Positions 8,694 through 18,700 of a stretch of 64,000 nucleotides of DNA are shown here, piece after piece (the stretch's first letter is position 1; each line of letters opens with the position of its first letter). The position numbers were made by a program, and so were the translations under genes. The notes below the pieces were generated by a model. It did no database searches, was not told the DNA's origin, and saw only the letters and a program-made list of their open reading frames with translations. This DNA is from G963556115 sp963677015 (lineage in GTDB: Bacteria > Planctomycetota > SZUA-567): positions 930,001 through 994,000 of the forward strand of contig OY781533.1 of assembly GCA_963677015.1 (NCBI GenBank). The letters are read 5' to 3'.

Positions 8694-9521
8694 ATGACTA
8701 GAAAAATTGCAATTTACGGAAAAGGTGGTATCGGGAAGTCTACTACGACTCAGAATACAGCTGCTGCTATGGCGCATTTTCATGATAAGAAAATATTTAT
8801 TCATGGCTGTGACCCGAAAGCAGATTCAACACGACTTATTTTAGGAGGAAAGCCACAGGAAACATTGATGGATACTCTTCGTGAACAGGGGGCGCAGAAA
8901 GTAACAAATGATAAGGTAATTAAAAAAGGCTATAAAGATATTCTCTGTGTAGAATCGGGTGGACCTGAACCGGGTGTTGGGTGTGCGGGGCGAGGAGTAA
9001 TTACAGCCATTGACCTTATGGAAGAGAATGGGGCCTATACTGATGATTTGGATTTTGTCTTTTTTGATGTTTTGGGTGACGTTGTATGCGGTGGGTTTGC
9101 AATGCCGATTCGTGATGGTAAGGCAGAAGAAGTTTATATTGTTGCCTCTGGTGAAATGATGGCAGTGTATGCCGCAAACAATATTTGTAAAGGGCTGGTA
9201 AAATACGCCAAACAGAGTGGTGTACGGTTAGGGGGAATAATCTGTAACAGCCGTAAAGTTGACCGTGAGGAGGAATTTTTAAAAGAATTCACGGATGCAA
9301 TTGGAACTCAGATGATTCACTTTGTGCCAAGGGATAATATTGTTCAAAAGGCGGAATTTAATAAGATGACTGTCACTCAATATGATTCTGAAGAGAATCA
9401 GGCCAAAGAGTATAGTGAGTTGGCCAGGAAAATAATTGAAAATGAAAGCTTTGTAATACCAACTCCATTGACAATGGATGAACTTGAAAAAATGGTTATT
9501 AAATATGGTCTTTCAGATTAG
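8694..9521 (+). CDS. anfH: Iron-only nitrogenase reductase (Fe protein), AnfH
   Basis: ATP-dependent electron donor to the FeFe dinitrogenase; it works as a homodimer bridged by one 4Fe-4S cluster. The 275 residues begin with TRKIAIYGKGGIGKSTTTQN, the P-loop. Cluster cysteines sit in PGVGCAGRGVI (with the Arg that some organisms ADP-ribosylate) and in GDVVCGGFAMP. The sequence follows AnfH closely rather than NifH, including DLDFVFFDVLGDVVCGGFAMP-type blocks and the VIPTPLTMDELEKMV tail. AACAGGAGAG precedes the ATG. It is the first gene of the anf operon, followed by two PII-like genes, an order typical of anaerobes and archaea. Confidence 0.97.
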   Translation: MTRKIAIYGKGGIGKSTTTQNTAAAMAHFHDKKIFIHGCDPKADSTRLILGGKPQETLMDTLREQGAQKVTNDKVIKKGYKDILCVESGGPEPGVGCAGRGVITAIDLMEENGAYTDDLDFVFFDVLGDVVCGGFAMPIRDGKAEEVYIVASGEMMAVYAANNICKGLVKYAKQSGVRLGGIICNSRKVDREEEFLKEFTDAIGTQMIHFVPRDNIVQKAEFNKMTVTQYDSEENQAKEYSELARKIIENESFVIPTPLTMDELEKMVIKYGLSD

Positions 9522-9548
9522 TAAATACTAGTAAAAAGGAAATCAATA

Positions 9549-9866
9549 ATGAAAATGATAAGAGCCATATTGCGACCTGAAGTTGTTGACGGAGTTGCGG
9601 AAAATCTTTCTGATGCAGGTTTTTTTTCCCTTACAAAAATTCATGTCTTTGGGCGTGGTAAGCAGAATGGTATTGTGATAGGTGCTACGCATTATGATGA
9701 GCTGCCTAAAATAATGCTGATGATAGTTATTGAAGATGATGATGTTGATAAAGTTATGAAAATTATCAAATATAAATCATATACCGGTAATTATGGAGAT
9801 GGAAAAATTTTCATTAGCGCCGTGGATAATGCTTGTACTGTAAGAACCGGTGCAATGGAACTTTAA
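9549..9866 (+). CDS. nifI1: Nitrogenase-specific PII protein NifI1
   Basis: PII-superfamily regulator of 105 residues. It starts MKMIRAILRPE and ends in the PII signature GDGKIFISAVDNACTVRTG. NifI1 and NifI2 form a complex that switches nitrogenase off directly after ammonium addition and is relieved by 2-oxoglutarate; this is established in methanogens. Its T-loop is short (GRGKQNGI), as in NifI1. The position between the Fe-protein gene and the catalytic genes is the diagnostic context. It overlaps no neighbour; nifI2 follows after 13 nt. Confidence 0.92.
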   Translation: MKMIRAILRPEVVDGVAENLSDAGFFSLTKIHVFGRGKQNGIVIGATHYDELPKIMLMIVIEDDDVDKVMKIIKYKSYTGNYGDGKIFISAVDNACTVRTGAMEL

Positions 9867-9879
9867 AATGGAGTTATTC

Positions 9880-10248
9880 ATGAAAGAAATTATTATAATT
9901 ATTAGACCTAAAAAAGTAGAGCCGACAAAGGATGCTCTCGAAAAACTGGGATTTCCAAGCTTAACTGCGTTAGCTGTTATTGGACGTGGTCGGCAGCGTG
10001 GAATTGCCAGTGAGTTGAATTATGATGTTCCATTAGAGCTGTTATCGAAAGAGCCGTCAGGGCGAATGAAGTATATTCCCAAACGAATGTTAAGTCTGGT
10101 TGTTGATGATAAAGATGTCGATCCTATTGTTCATGAAATAATTAAAATAAATCAGACTGCACAAATTGGCGATGGCAAAATATTTATTTGCCCTGTAGAA
10201 AATGCTGTACGGGTCCGTACCGATGAATCGGGAATACCCGCTCTTTAA
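9880..10248 (+). CDS. nifI2: Nitrogenase-specific PII protein NifI2
   Basis: Second PII-like regulator, 122 residues from the ATG that follows TGGAGTTATTC. An in-frame upstream start would overlap nifI1 and lacks a ribosome site. It carries KEIIIIIRPKKVEPTKDAL at the N-terminus, a longer T-loop (GRGRQRGIASE, then a KRMLSLVV strand) and the PII signature GDGKIFICPVENAVRVRT. Conserved basic and aromatic T-loop residues fit the NifI2 branch, which senses 2-oxoglutarate and ATP together with NifI1. It lies directly upstream of anfD. Confidence 0.92.
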   Translation: MKEIIIIIRPKKVEPTKDALEKLGFPSLTALAVIGRGRQRGIASELNYDVPLELLSKEPSGRMKYIPKRMLSLVVDDKDVDPIVHEIIKINQTAQIGDGKIFICPVENAVRVRTDESGIPAL

Positions 10249-10273
10249 CGATTATAAATTGAAGGAGATATTT

Positions 10274-11836
10274 ATGCCCTATCATGAATTTGAATGTAGT
10301 AAGTGTATCCCGGAAAGAAAAGATCATGCGGTAATAAAAGGGCCGGGAGAAACTTTAGCTGACGCGTTGCCTGCGGGCTATCTTAATACTATTCCCGGAT
10401 CAATTTCTGAGCGTGGTTGTGCATATTGTGGTGCTAAGCATGTAATTGGCACTCCGATGAAAGATGTTATTCATTTAAGTCATGGCCCTATAGGCTGTAC
10501 CTATGACACTTGGCAGACAAAACGCTATATCAGTGATAATGATAATTTTCAGTTGAAGTATACTTTTTCCAGCGATATGAAAGAACAGCATGTTGTCTTT
10601 GGCGCAGAGAAGTTATTGAAACAAAATATTATTGACGCTTTTAAAGCATTTCCGGATATTAAAAGGATGTCTATCTATCAGACATGCGCGTCGGCTCTAA
10701 TTGGTGATGATATCAATGCTATAGCTGAGGAAGTCATGAGTGAAATGCCGGGAACAGACATATTTGTCTGTAATTCACCAGGTTTTCGTGGGCCAAGTCA
10801 GTCTGGCGGTCACCATACAATATGTATCGCCTGGTTCAAAGATAAAGTAGGAACATTTGAACCTGAGATAACAAGTGATTATGTTATTAATTATGTGGGT
10901 GAGTATAATATTCAGGGCGACCAGCATGTTATGGATGATTTTTTCAAGCGAATGGGTATACAGATCCTGTCGACATTTACAGGTAATTGTACGTACGATG
11001 AGCTTCGTTCAATGCACAGAGCGCACTTGAATGTCCTTGAATGTGCCCGATCATCTGAATATCTATGTAATGAACTTCGAGTAAAATATGGTATCCCCCG
11101 GCTTGATATCGATGGTTTTGGGTTTGAACCACTATCTTTGGCTCTACGTAAAGTTGCAATGTTCTTTGGGATTGAAGATAGGGCGCAAAAGATTATCGAT
11201 GAAGAAACTGCCCGCTGGAAACCTGAGCTTGACTGGTATAAGGCAAGACTTACCGGGAAAAAGGTTTGCCTCTGGCCTGGAGGTTCTAAACTCTGGCATT
11301 GGGCGCATGTTATACGGAAAGAAATGGGAGTAAACGTTGTTTCGGTATATACAAAATTTGGTCATCAGGGTGATATGGAAAAAGGGATATCCAGAGTTGA
11401 GGAGGGGACACTTGCAATTGACGATCCAAATGAATTGGAGGGTGTTGAAGCTATGGAAATGCTTGAACCGGATATTATTTTTACCGGGAAGCGTCCAGGT
11501 GAGGTAGCAAAAAAGATTAGAGTTCCATATCTTAATGCGCATGCGTATCACAACGGTCCATGGAAAGGTTACGAAGGATGGGTCCGATTTGCCAGAGATA
11601 TTTATAATGGTATTTTTTCACCCATACATGAATTATCAAAAATTGATATAAGTGAAGATGAAATTGAAATGGATAAAAGCTTTGTTACTCAGCGTATGCT
11701 TTCTGATGTTAATCTGAGTGAAGATGTGAAAAATTCATCTACACTCCGTGAATATACAGGTAAATATGATATAATTCCTGATTTACTAAAGAAATCCTAT
11801 CCTGTTTTTGAACCTGAGCTGGCGGCAACAGTATAA
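10274..11836 (+). CDS. anfD: Iron-only dinitrogenase alpha subunit, AnfD
   Basis: Catalytic subunit that holds the FeFe cofactor and reduces N2 in the AnfDGK complex. From the ATG behind GAAGGAG it is 520 residues, as in A. vinelandii AnfD. P-cluster cysteines are visible at C49 (SERGCAYCGAKH) and C75 (HGPIGCTYD) and in IYQTCASALIGDD. The cofactor cysteine lies in LNVLECARSSEY and the cofactor histidine in LNAHAYHNGPWKG. WPGGSKLWHWAHVI and GHQGDMEKGI are AnfD blocks. Following anfG after 13 nt shows an alternative nitrogenase, since Mo nitrogenase has no delta subunit. Confidence 0.97.
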   Translation: MPYHEFECSKCIPERKDHAVIKGPGETLADALPAGYLNTIPGSISERGCAYCGAKHVIGTPMKDVIHLSHGPIGCTYDTWQTKRYISDNDNFQLKYTFSSDMKEQHVVFGAEKLLKQNIIDAFKAFPDIKRMSIYQTCASALIGDDINAIAEEVMSEMPGTDIFVCNSPGFRGPSQSGGHHTICIAWFKDKVGTFEPEITSDYVINYVGEYNIQGDQHVMDDFFKRMGIQILSTFTGNCTYDELRSMHRAHLNVLECARSSEYLCNELRVKYGIPRLDIDGFGFEPLSLALRKVAMFFGIEDRAQKIIDEETARWKPELDWYKARLTGKKVCLWPGGSKLWHWAHVIRKEMGVNVVSVYTKFGHQGDMEKGISRVEEGTLAIDDPNELEGVEAMEMLEPDIIFTGKRPGEVAKKIRVPYLNAHAYHNGPWKGYEGWVRFARDIYNGIFSPIHELSKIDISEDEIEMDKSFVTQRMLSDVNLSEDVKNSSTLREYTGKYDIIPDLLKKSYPVFEPELAATV

Positions 11837-11849
11837 AAGGAAAATACCT

Positions 11850-12200
11850 ATGAAGAATCGTGATAAAGATCAAGTTGATCAGTTGGTAGATTATATAATG
11901 GGCAATTGTCTTTGGCAGTTTCATTCGCGTACCTGGGATAGAAGAGAACAGAATGAAAATATTCTAAAAAAAACCAAGCAGATCCTTTGTGGTGAGAATG
12001 TTGAACTTGAAACTCCTGCAGATCGCTGTTACTGGGTAGATGCAGCATGTCTCGCTGAAACATTCAAAAATAATTATGATTGGATAAATGATCTGTCTCA
12101 TGAAGAAATTGCTCAGACTATTAGCGAGCTGCATAAAAGAATAGATTATCTTACTATTGACGGTTCGCTTAATCTTGAACTTACTGATCAGCATTATTAA
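11850..12200 (+). CDS. anfG: Iron-only dinitrogenase delta subunit, AnfG
   Basis: Small delta subunit found only in V and Fe-only nitrogenases. It binds AnfD and is needed for an active complex. From the ATG behind AAAAGGAAAATACCT the protein is 116 residues, somewhat shorter than the about 132 of A. vinelandii. Family-like features are DYIMGNCLWQFHSRTWDRREQN near the start (in pieces) and the helical remainder with CYWVDAACLAE. The gene lies between anfD and anfK, as in all anfHDGK operons. Confidence 0.92.
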   Translation: MKNRDKDQVDQLVDYIMGNCLWQFHSRTWDRREQNENILKKTKQILCGENVELETPADRCYWVDAACLAETFKNNYDWINDLSHEEIAQTISELHKRIDYLTIDGSLNLELTDQHY

Positions 12201-12212
12201 AAGGAAAATATT

Positions 12213-13601
12213 ATGTCATGTCAATTACAAGAAAAAAGTAGAGCAGGGGTTATTAATCCGATTTTTACTTGTCAGCCATGCGGCGCACAATTTGCAAGCA
12301 TAGGAATAAAAGAATGTATCGGAATCGTACATGGTGGTCAGGGATGCGTTATGTTTGTACGCTTATTAATATCTCAGCATTTCAAGGAGAGTTTTGAAAT
12401 TGCATCATCATCTGTTCATGAGGATGGAGCTGTTTTTGGTGCGATTAAACGTGTTGAAGAAGCGGTGGATGTCCTGTTGATGCGTTATCCTGATGTAAAA
12501 GTAATACCTATAATCTCGACTTGCTCGACAGAGGTGATAGGAGATGATATTGATGGTGCTGTTACTGCATTGAATGAGGGTTTACTGCAGGAAAAATATG
12601 CTGACAGGGAAGTATATCTTATCCCAATACATATGCCGAGTTTTGTCGGTAGTATGATAACTGGTTATGATAAAGCTGTACATGATTTTGTGAAATTCTT
12701 TGCGACTAAAGGAGAACCAAACGGCAAACTTAATGTAATAACCGGCTGGGTGAATCCTGGTGATGTAACTGCAATAAAGCATTTACTTTCAGCGATGGAT
12801 ATTAATGCAAATGTTCTTTTTGAGATTGAAAATTTTGATGCTCCACTGATGCCAAAGGGGAATACTGTTTCACACGGCGACACGACAATTGATGATCTTA
12901 AAGATACTGCTAATGCAATAGGTACAATTGCATTAAATAAGTATGAAGGCGGCAAAGCTGCAAAATATCTTGCTGATAAATTTAATGTCCCTGCTGTAAT
13001 TGGGCCGACTCCAATAGGAATCAGAAATACTGATAGATTTTTACAGATCTTGAAAAATATGACTGGGAAACCAATACCCAAGGAGCTTGTAAAAGAACGC
13101 GGAATCGCTATAGACGCGCTTACAGATCTTACACATCTGTTTTTTGCAGATAAAAGGGTGGCTATTTTTGGTAGCCCTGATCTGGTTCTTAGCCTTGCGG
13201 CATTTTGTCTTGATCTGGAGATGAAACCTAAGTTATTGTTGCTGGGTGATGATAATCCGAATTATGTAACAGATGAGCGAATTGAGGAGTTACAGAAAAA
13301 TGTAGACTATGATATGGAGATTATTACCAATGCTGACTTGTGGGAGCTTGATAGCAGGCTTAAGAATAATGAACTTGAATTGGATCTTATTTTAGGTCAT
13401 TCAAAAGGGAGATTTATATCAATAGATAATAATGTTCCAATGTTACGCGTAGGTTTTCCTACATTTGATCGAGCCGGAATGTATCGGCATCCAATTGTAG
13501 GATATGCTGGAGCAATATGGCTGGCGGAACAAATGGCTAATGTCCTTTTTACTGATATGGAATACAAAAAAACTAAAGAGTGGATACTCAATGTCTGGTG
13601 A
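12213..13601 (+). CDS. anfK: Iron-only dinitrogenase beta subunit, AnfK
   Basis: Beta subunit that shares the P-cluster with AnfD. At 462 residues it has the AnfK length, shorter than NifK. P-cluster cysteines lie in FTCQPCGAQFASIG, in HGGQGCVMFVR and in ISTCSTEVIGDDIDG. The stretch from NPIFTCQPCGAQ and the C-terminal VGFPTFDRAGMYRHPIVGY are the usual beta-subunit blocks. AAAAGGAAAATATT precedes the ATG, 12 nt after anfG. Confidence 0.96.
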   Translation: MSCQLQEKSRAGVINPIFTCQPCGAQFASIGIKECIGIVHGGQGCVMFVRLLISQHFKESFEIASSSVHEDGAVFGAIKRVEEAVDVLLMRYPDVKVIPIISTCSTEVIGDDIDGAVTALNEGLLQEKYADREVYLIPIHMPSFVGSMITGYDKAVHDFVKFFATKGEPNGKLNVITGWVNPGDVTAIKHLLSAMDINANVLFEIENFDAPLMPKGNTVSHGDTTIDDLKDTANAIGTIALNKYEGGKAAKYLADKFNVPAVIGPTPIGIRNTDRFLQILKNMTGKPIPKELVKERGIAIDALTDLTHLFFADKRVAIFGSPDLVLSLAAFCLDLEMKPKLLLLGDDNPNYVTDERIEELQKNVDYDMEIITNADLWELDSRLKNNELELDLILGHSKGRFISIDNNVPMLRVGFPTFDRAGMYRHPIVGYAGAIWLAEQMANVLFTDMEYKKTKEWILNVW

Positions 13602-13617
13602 AAGTAGAATTACATTT

Positions 13618-13665
13618 TACGTTTATAGTCATAATACTATTTAAGATAGTTTGGCTATAAACGTA
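13618..13665 (+). other. Large stem-loop after anfK
   Basis: TACGTTTATAG and CTATAAACGTA form an 11-bp stem enclosing a second hairpin (ACTAT-N5-ATAGT). No T-run follows directly, so it is either a weak terminator or an mRNA-end structure separating the anf genes from the next gene, which starts 36 nt later. Confidence 0.55.
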
Positions 13666-13700
13666 TTTAACATTTATTCTAGCGATAAATGAGGTTTCTT

Positions 13701-14264
13701 ATGATAACATCTAAAAAGATCACAGATGTATTATATTTCAGTTTTGGTTCTAACATGAATATGCGTCAGATTAGTTCCCGGTGTACAATTTCTGAAATTG
13801 TTGATATAGCCTATTTTAATAATCATAAACTTGGATTTTATGGAAATTCTAAAATCTGGGATGGTGCGGTTGAAACTTGTATACCCGATAATAACTCAAA
13901 ATTATGGGGTGTGATTTATCGATTAAAGTTGCATGCTCTTGACAGTCTGGATGCCTGGCAAGGCGTACGCTTTGACGGAAGTGGCCCTTATTTTCATTAT
14001 CCTGCTGTTGTAGAAAGTTCTGAAGGAAAAACTTATGAAGTCTTGTTATATAAAAAGGATATTCTGGCAGAACCTAAAACACCAAGTACAGAATATAAAG
14101 AGTTCATTTTACAAGGTGCCTTAATGCAAAATTTACCTTCTGTATATATTGAAACACTTAAATATTTAGATTCACATAAAGCATCATATCCTGTCCCTCT
14201 GACGACCGATTTTGATCCTGTGACACTTGTCGCGGAGGATTGTTCCGGATGTGAATGTTCTTAA
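13701..14264 (+). CDS. Gamma-glutamylcyclotransferase-fold protein
   Basis: A 187-residue protein of the GGCT/AIG2-like family, which in its active members releases 5-oxoproline from gamma-glutamyl groups. The substrate loop is readable as YFSFGSNMN near the start, followed by WGVIYRLKLHALDSLD. At the place where the family carries its catalytic Glu (LDxxEG) this protein reads LDAWQG, so normal catalysis is doubtful. The C-terminus ends in a CSGCECS cysteine cluster. I start at the ATG preceded by GAGG rather than the ATG 12 nt upstream, which has no ribosome site. It follows anfK in the position where A. vinelandii has anfO and anfR. A role in nitrogenase maturation is inferred from position only. 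Confidence 0.7.
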   Translation: MITSKKITDVLYFSFGSNMNMRQISSRCTISEIVDIAYFNNHKLGFYGNSKIWDGAVETCIPDNNSKLWGVIYRLKLHALDSLDAWQGVRFDGSGPYFHYPAVVESSEGKTYEVLLYKKDILAEPKTPSTEYKEFILQGALMQNLPSVYIETLKYLDSHKASYPVPLTTDFDPVTLVAEDCSGCECS

Positions 14265-14418
14265 TACAATATGTTTCAGGTGTTGTTTTTTTATAGTGTA
14301 ATAGGAGATATTCTGCTGTGGTTGTCCTGCAGTTAGAGTTTGTATATTTTGCCTAGATATTGGTATATGGTTTATTTTTGATGGAATTTAAGATATATCG
14401 TCATAATAGTCGGTATGC

Positions 14419-14530
14419 CAAGGAATTTATTTGGACTGGGATGAACTAGGGAATCTTGTGAGTGGTTGGTATTTAATGAAAAACGCACTGGTGTGAACCA
14501 GTGCGTTTTAATCTTTGGTTGCCCCTCAGG
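14419..14530. repeat. Copy 1 of a 112-bp direct repeat carrying the tRNA-Gln 3' tail and its terminator
   Basis: Matches 19262-19373 over 112 bp with about six differences. It contains the terminator hairpin (AAAACGCACTGG / CCAGTGCGTTTT at 14480-14509) and, at its right edge, the CCA end plus the last bases of a minus-strand tRNA-Gln (CCCCTCAGG), after which similarity stops. It looks like the scar of an earlier insertion or duplication at the tRNA 3' end. Confidence 0.85.
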
Positions 14531-15759
14531 CTAATGTTTAGTTTTGCAACTGCTTTAATCTTGACGTGTTATGGTTTTTACTCTGTTTTCTAACCTTCGT
14601 ATATGCCGCCAAATAACGTTTATTCTAAAAGACTATTTTGTGCTGCTTTGAACTGTTGCGAATATCGCAAAAAATTTCATAATTTTGACGGTGTTTTGCC
14701 AGTGTAGAGGCGGAGCTTATAGCAGCGATAAACAGTATTTATGCCAAGATTTGCGTGAAAGAGGAGCAGAATGATGCTGTGGATAAATGGGTGTTTGAGC
14801 AGGAGAATTAGGCGCTTACTGCTCCGAATAATAAACGGATGATTCTTACTTCAAAATAAGGAGCATTTATTGCGGCAGTTATGAGTAAAGAGAGATATAT
14901 TGCACCTAAAGAAGAAATAATGTCCTCATAGCCAGAATCAGAAAAAATGTAAAAGAAAATGCGGTCTCTACCTTTCTCTTACTATACATCGTAATCATGG
15001 TTATGCTTTTGAAGAGGCTTTTATCCATATTTAGCTTGGATAAAGGCTGGCTGAAAAGTATAACCAATTGAAAGTAAAATACAAAAAAGTGTTTTATAAA
15101 AGGGGCTTTGACTTTTAAACCTCAGTACGAGGCTTTTTTAAAAAGCTGCCACCTGCACCCCGAAAAACTTTAATTACGCAAGCGTTTAAATAAAAGTTCA
15201 CTCTACCTATTTTTCAAAAACGCTTTGGTTTTAATATATCAGGCAGTAAATTCCTTTACATATTCAATATTAAAAGCAACTTAAATCAGATGTAAGGTTA
15301 TTGTAAGTTGACATACTGCATTAATATTATAATCTTAAGTATGTTGTTATAAGTAGGTTTGTCAAATCGTTTCAGCAGGATGAGGTTACGGATATGCTGT
15401 TAATCTGCGCTATAATAAAGGAGCCTTTTTGTTAAAATCTGTGGGTATTTTAAATGCTTTCAGACAGTAATATCTTTGAAACTAAAGGCTTATCGTTGAA
15501 TTTATAAGGTTGCTTTTGCTGCCGAAATAACTAAGTAAGCTGATAACTATGTCATAGAGTTGGATTTTAAGCCTATCTTTGTTGGTGATTCCCGAGCGGG
15601 GAATTATTAATTCTGATAAAAGCTGTCTACTTTATCTTACGAAGACCCTAATATTTTAGATAATTGTTTTAGCTTTTTTATGGTGTTAATAAACAGACTG
15701 TAAGTAAGAAGTGAAATAATTATAACAGGCTGATTATTGCTGCCGGAGTAAAGAAAAAG
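14531..15759. other. Degenerate gene-free DNA upstream of the autotransporter
   Basis: About 1.2 kb without a credible gene. Short codon-like stretches (for example ELIAAINSIYAKICVKEE near 14714) end in frequent stops, as in decayed coding DNA. I could not identify the parent genes. No clear promoter was seen for the autotransporter. A weak hairpin with a T-run (CCTC...GAGG-C-TTTTTT) lies near 15120. Confidence 0.5.
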
Positions 15760-18700
15760 ATGGCCGGAAAAATAGGAAAAAAACTTATAAGGTGGAGAAG
15801 GAAATCGGCTCTGACGCTGCTACTGCCAGCGTTGTTGTTGCTGCTTTTTTCTGGAGATGCGACTGCTGATGTTACCGTAGATGGTGGAGAATGTATAACT
15901 ATAAATAAGCATCTTCCTGGTGATATATATTTTGAAATCGGTGATGGTTCTGAAGGTCAACTTGTTATAACTGAAATTGCATCAGCTGACGTTTTGAGCG
16001 TTGCTTCCTCTGCCAGCGGTCGTATTTTGGGTAATGGGAATTCTTTTCAAAGTGCCAATGTATACTTACATAAAGGTTTTTCGGGTTGTTCTACTTTACA
16101 TTTTGAAAATTACAAAAGTCTTGAGTTAAAGGTGATTAAAGCAGAAGCTAATACTCATTTGGAGATAGGCGCTAGTTGCTCTTCTTCCGGGGTGGTCACT
16201 TTGGGAACTGTAGAGCTTTACAGCGGAAGTGGATTTACCTTAACAAATCATAATGATAAACTTGATATTAGTGAGATTGAGGCAGTGGTACATTCTAGTG
16301 CTTTGACAATAGCTGGAACAAGTAAGAACGCGATAACTGTAGAAACTTTGAGGGTGAGCAATGCTTTCACACTTAACGTTAAGGCGTGTGGTATTAAGGT
16401 AACTAACACAATTTTTAGTGATAACCTTATAACTAAAGGTACTGAAGATATTGATCTCGGTTCTGTAACAACAGTATATGGTTATAACATTATACTTGAT
16501 ATTCAAGGGGAGCAGCGAGTAACTCTTTCAGTGGATGATGCTTCTTTTACAATTAAGACTTCTACCTCGGCAGGTTCAATAATTGCTGCAGGTACAAATA
16601 ATTTAAGTGTATATGCTTTTGATATTGATGCTAGTACGACCCTTGATTCTACAAATGGTAGTATAACTGCAAGCAGAACAGATATTGCTGATAATATGAC
16701 TCTGACAACCTCTGGAGCTGGCGCAATTAATCTTGGCACTGTGACTGGCGGTGGAACATTGACAGCAAACGGTAATGTATCAACAGCTGCTTTGAGTGCT
16801 GGAGCTGTAACTTTTTCAGATGTAACAGGAGGTTCAACTCTTACGGCTACAGGCACTGTTGCGATTACAAATGCTTTGACCGCTGGTACAAATAATATCA
16901 ATGCAGGAGCAAATGAATTTTCGGCAGGCAATGTTGCTTCCGTAGGTGATTTTACTGCTGGAGAGACAACAATCGGTAATGGTAGTGGTGCGTTTAACGC
17001 CAGCGGTGATGTTAATACTGCTGCCTTCTCAGCCGGAGCGACTGATATCGGTGGAACATTGACAGCCAGCGGTAATGTATCAACAGCTACTTTGAGTGCT
17101 GATAGTGTTAATATTTCAACTGGTACAAACACAACTCTTACAGCTACAGGCACTGTTGCAATTACAAATGCTTTGACCGCTGGTACAAATAATATCAATG
17201 CAGGAGCAAATGAATTTTCGGCAGGCAGTGTTGTCTCCGTAGGTGATTTTACTGCTGGAGCGACAACAATCGGTAATGGTAGTGGTGCGTTTAACGCCAG
17301 CGGGGATGTTAATACTGCTGCCTTTTCAGCAGGAGCGACAGATATTGGTGGAACATTGACAGCTAGTGGTAACGTTACTACTACTGGTGCTTTGAGCGCG
17401 AATTCATTTGTTGTGAATGAGAGTTCAATACTTGATACCGGTGCTAATACTGTTATTTTTACTAATGGTACTACAGTTGCCGCGGGTAAGACGCTGACAT
17501 TGAGTACTGGTACTGCCAGTGATAATTTCGGCAGTGTTACTCTGGAAAGCGGTTCGACGCTGGATATTACCAGCAGCAGTGCCAAGAGCTTCAGCGGGTT
17601 TGATATCTCGGCGGGGAATGCAACAATAAAGGTGGGTTCCCAGAGTACGGCGAAGCTGGGAAGTCTTGATTTCAGCGGTACTGCCGCGAGCGGAGTGCTG
17701 GTGCTTGATTTCGGCAGTTCGGAAGCGGCGGACAGTGGTGCCAAGGTGACGGGTACGATTACCGACAGCTCGACCAAGGTAACGGGTACCGCAGCGCAGC
17801 TGGTAAACGTGTATGGCATAAACGGGGTCTCCGGTACAACCTATACCCATGTCTTCAGTACGGCGATCAGTAGTACGGGAGACAGTTTTGAGGATGGTGA
17901 TACGCTGAATACGGCGGATGCGTACCGGTTGTATACATTGACAAATAATGCGACCGGGGTAATTGTTACGACCAACACTGCTGCTGTGGACAGTGCGGTA
18001 GAAGGTGGCGGCGGTTCGGCAAGAGCTGCGGCAGGATTTACCTATCTGCTGAATAACCAGATTGATTTTAATACCGAAGGTCAGGAGTTTGTTGACCGGT
18101 TCAATAATCTCAGCGGTTCGGCTTTAGGGAGGGCGGCGAATGAGCTGGTCGGTGAGGGTGCGACGACAGCAGCGATGCAGGCTGCGCTTTCCGGAGTGAG
18201 CCAGGCGGTAGCGGCGGTCTCCAGTCAGATGAGCGCTTTTCGTTCCGGCGGTGTGGCGAGCGCTCTAGCGTCCAATTTCAGCTCGGGCGGAGCGACAGCG
18301 GCGCTGGGGGATATGGCGGATGCGGATACGCTGGCGGAGTCCTATGAGGCGGTAGCTGAGGAGGATGGTGCTGAGACGGAGGATATATATAATAAGGTAA
18401 GGGTCTGGTCGAATGTCTATGGAGGCTGGGGTGATCAGGGCAGTGAAGGGTATATGAGCGGTTATGACTTCTATAATGTAGGCGTGATGTGCGGTCTGGA
18501 TTATGCTTTGGGAAGTGAACTGCGGGTGGGAGCATTATTCGGCTATACCTATAATAAAACCAAGGTATATTATAATCAGGGTAACAGCACGGATAATGTG
18601 CTGCGTATTGGTGCGTATGCTGCGTACAACTGGGATGATTTCTTTATTGATCTGAGTCCGACTGCGGGAATTCACCTGCTGGAATCGGAGCGTAATCTGA

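Noticed and set aside
10202..10273. N-terminal extension of anfD
   Set aside because: Overlaps nifI2 and lacks a ribosome site; the ATG behind GAAGGAG begins the conserved MPYHEFEC start.
16503..17819. 438-residue open frame on the minus strand
   Set aside because: Antisense to the autotransporter repeats; low-complexity Val/Ala/Pro sequence produced by the repeat codons, no ribosome site.
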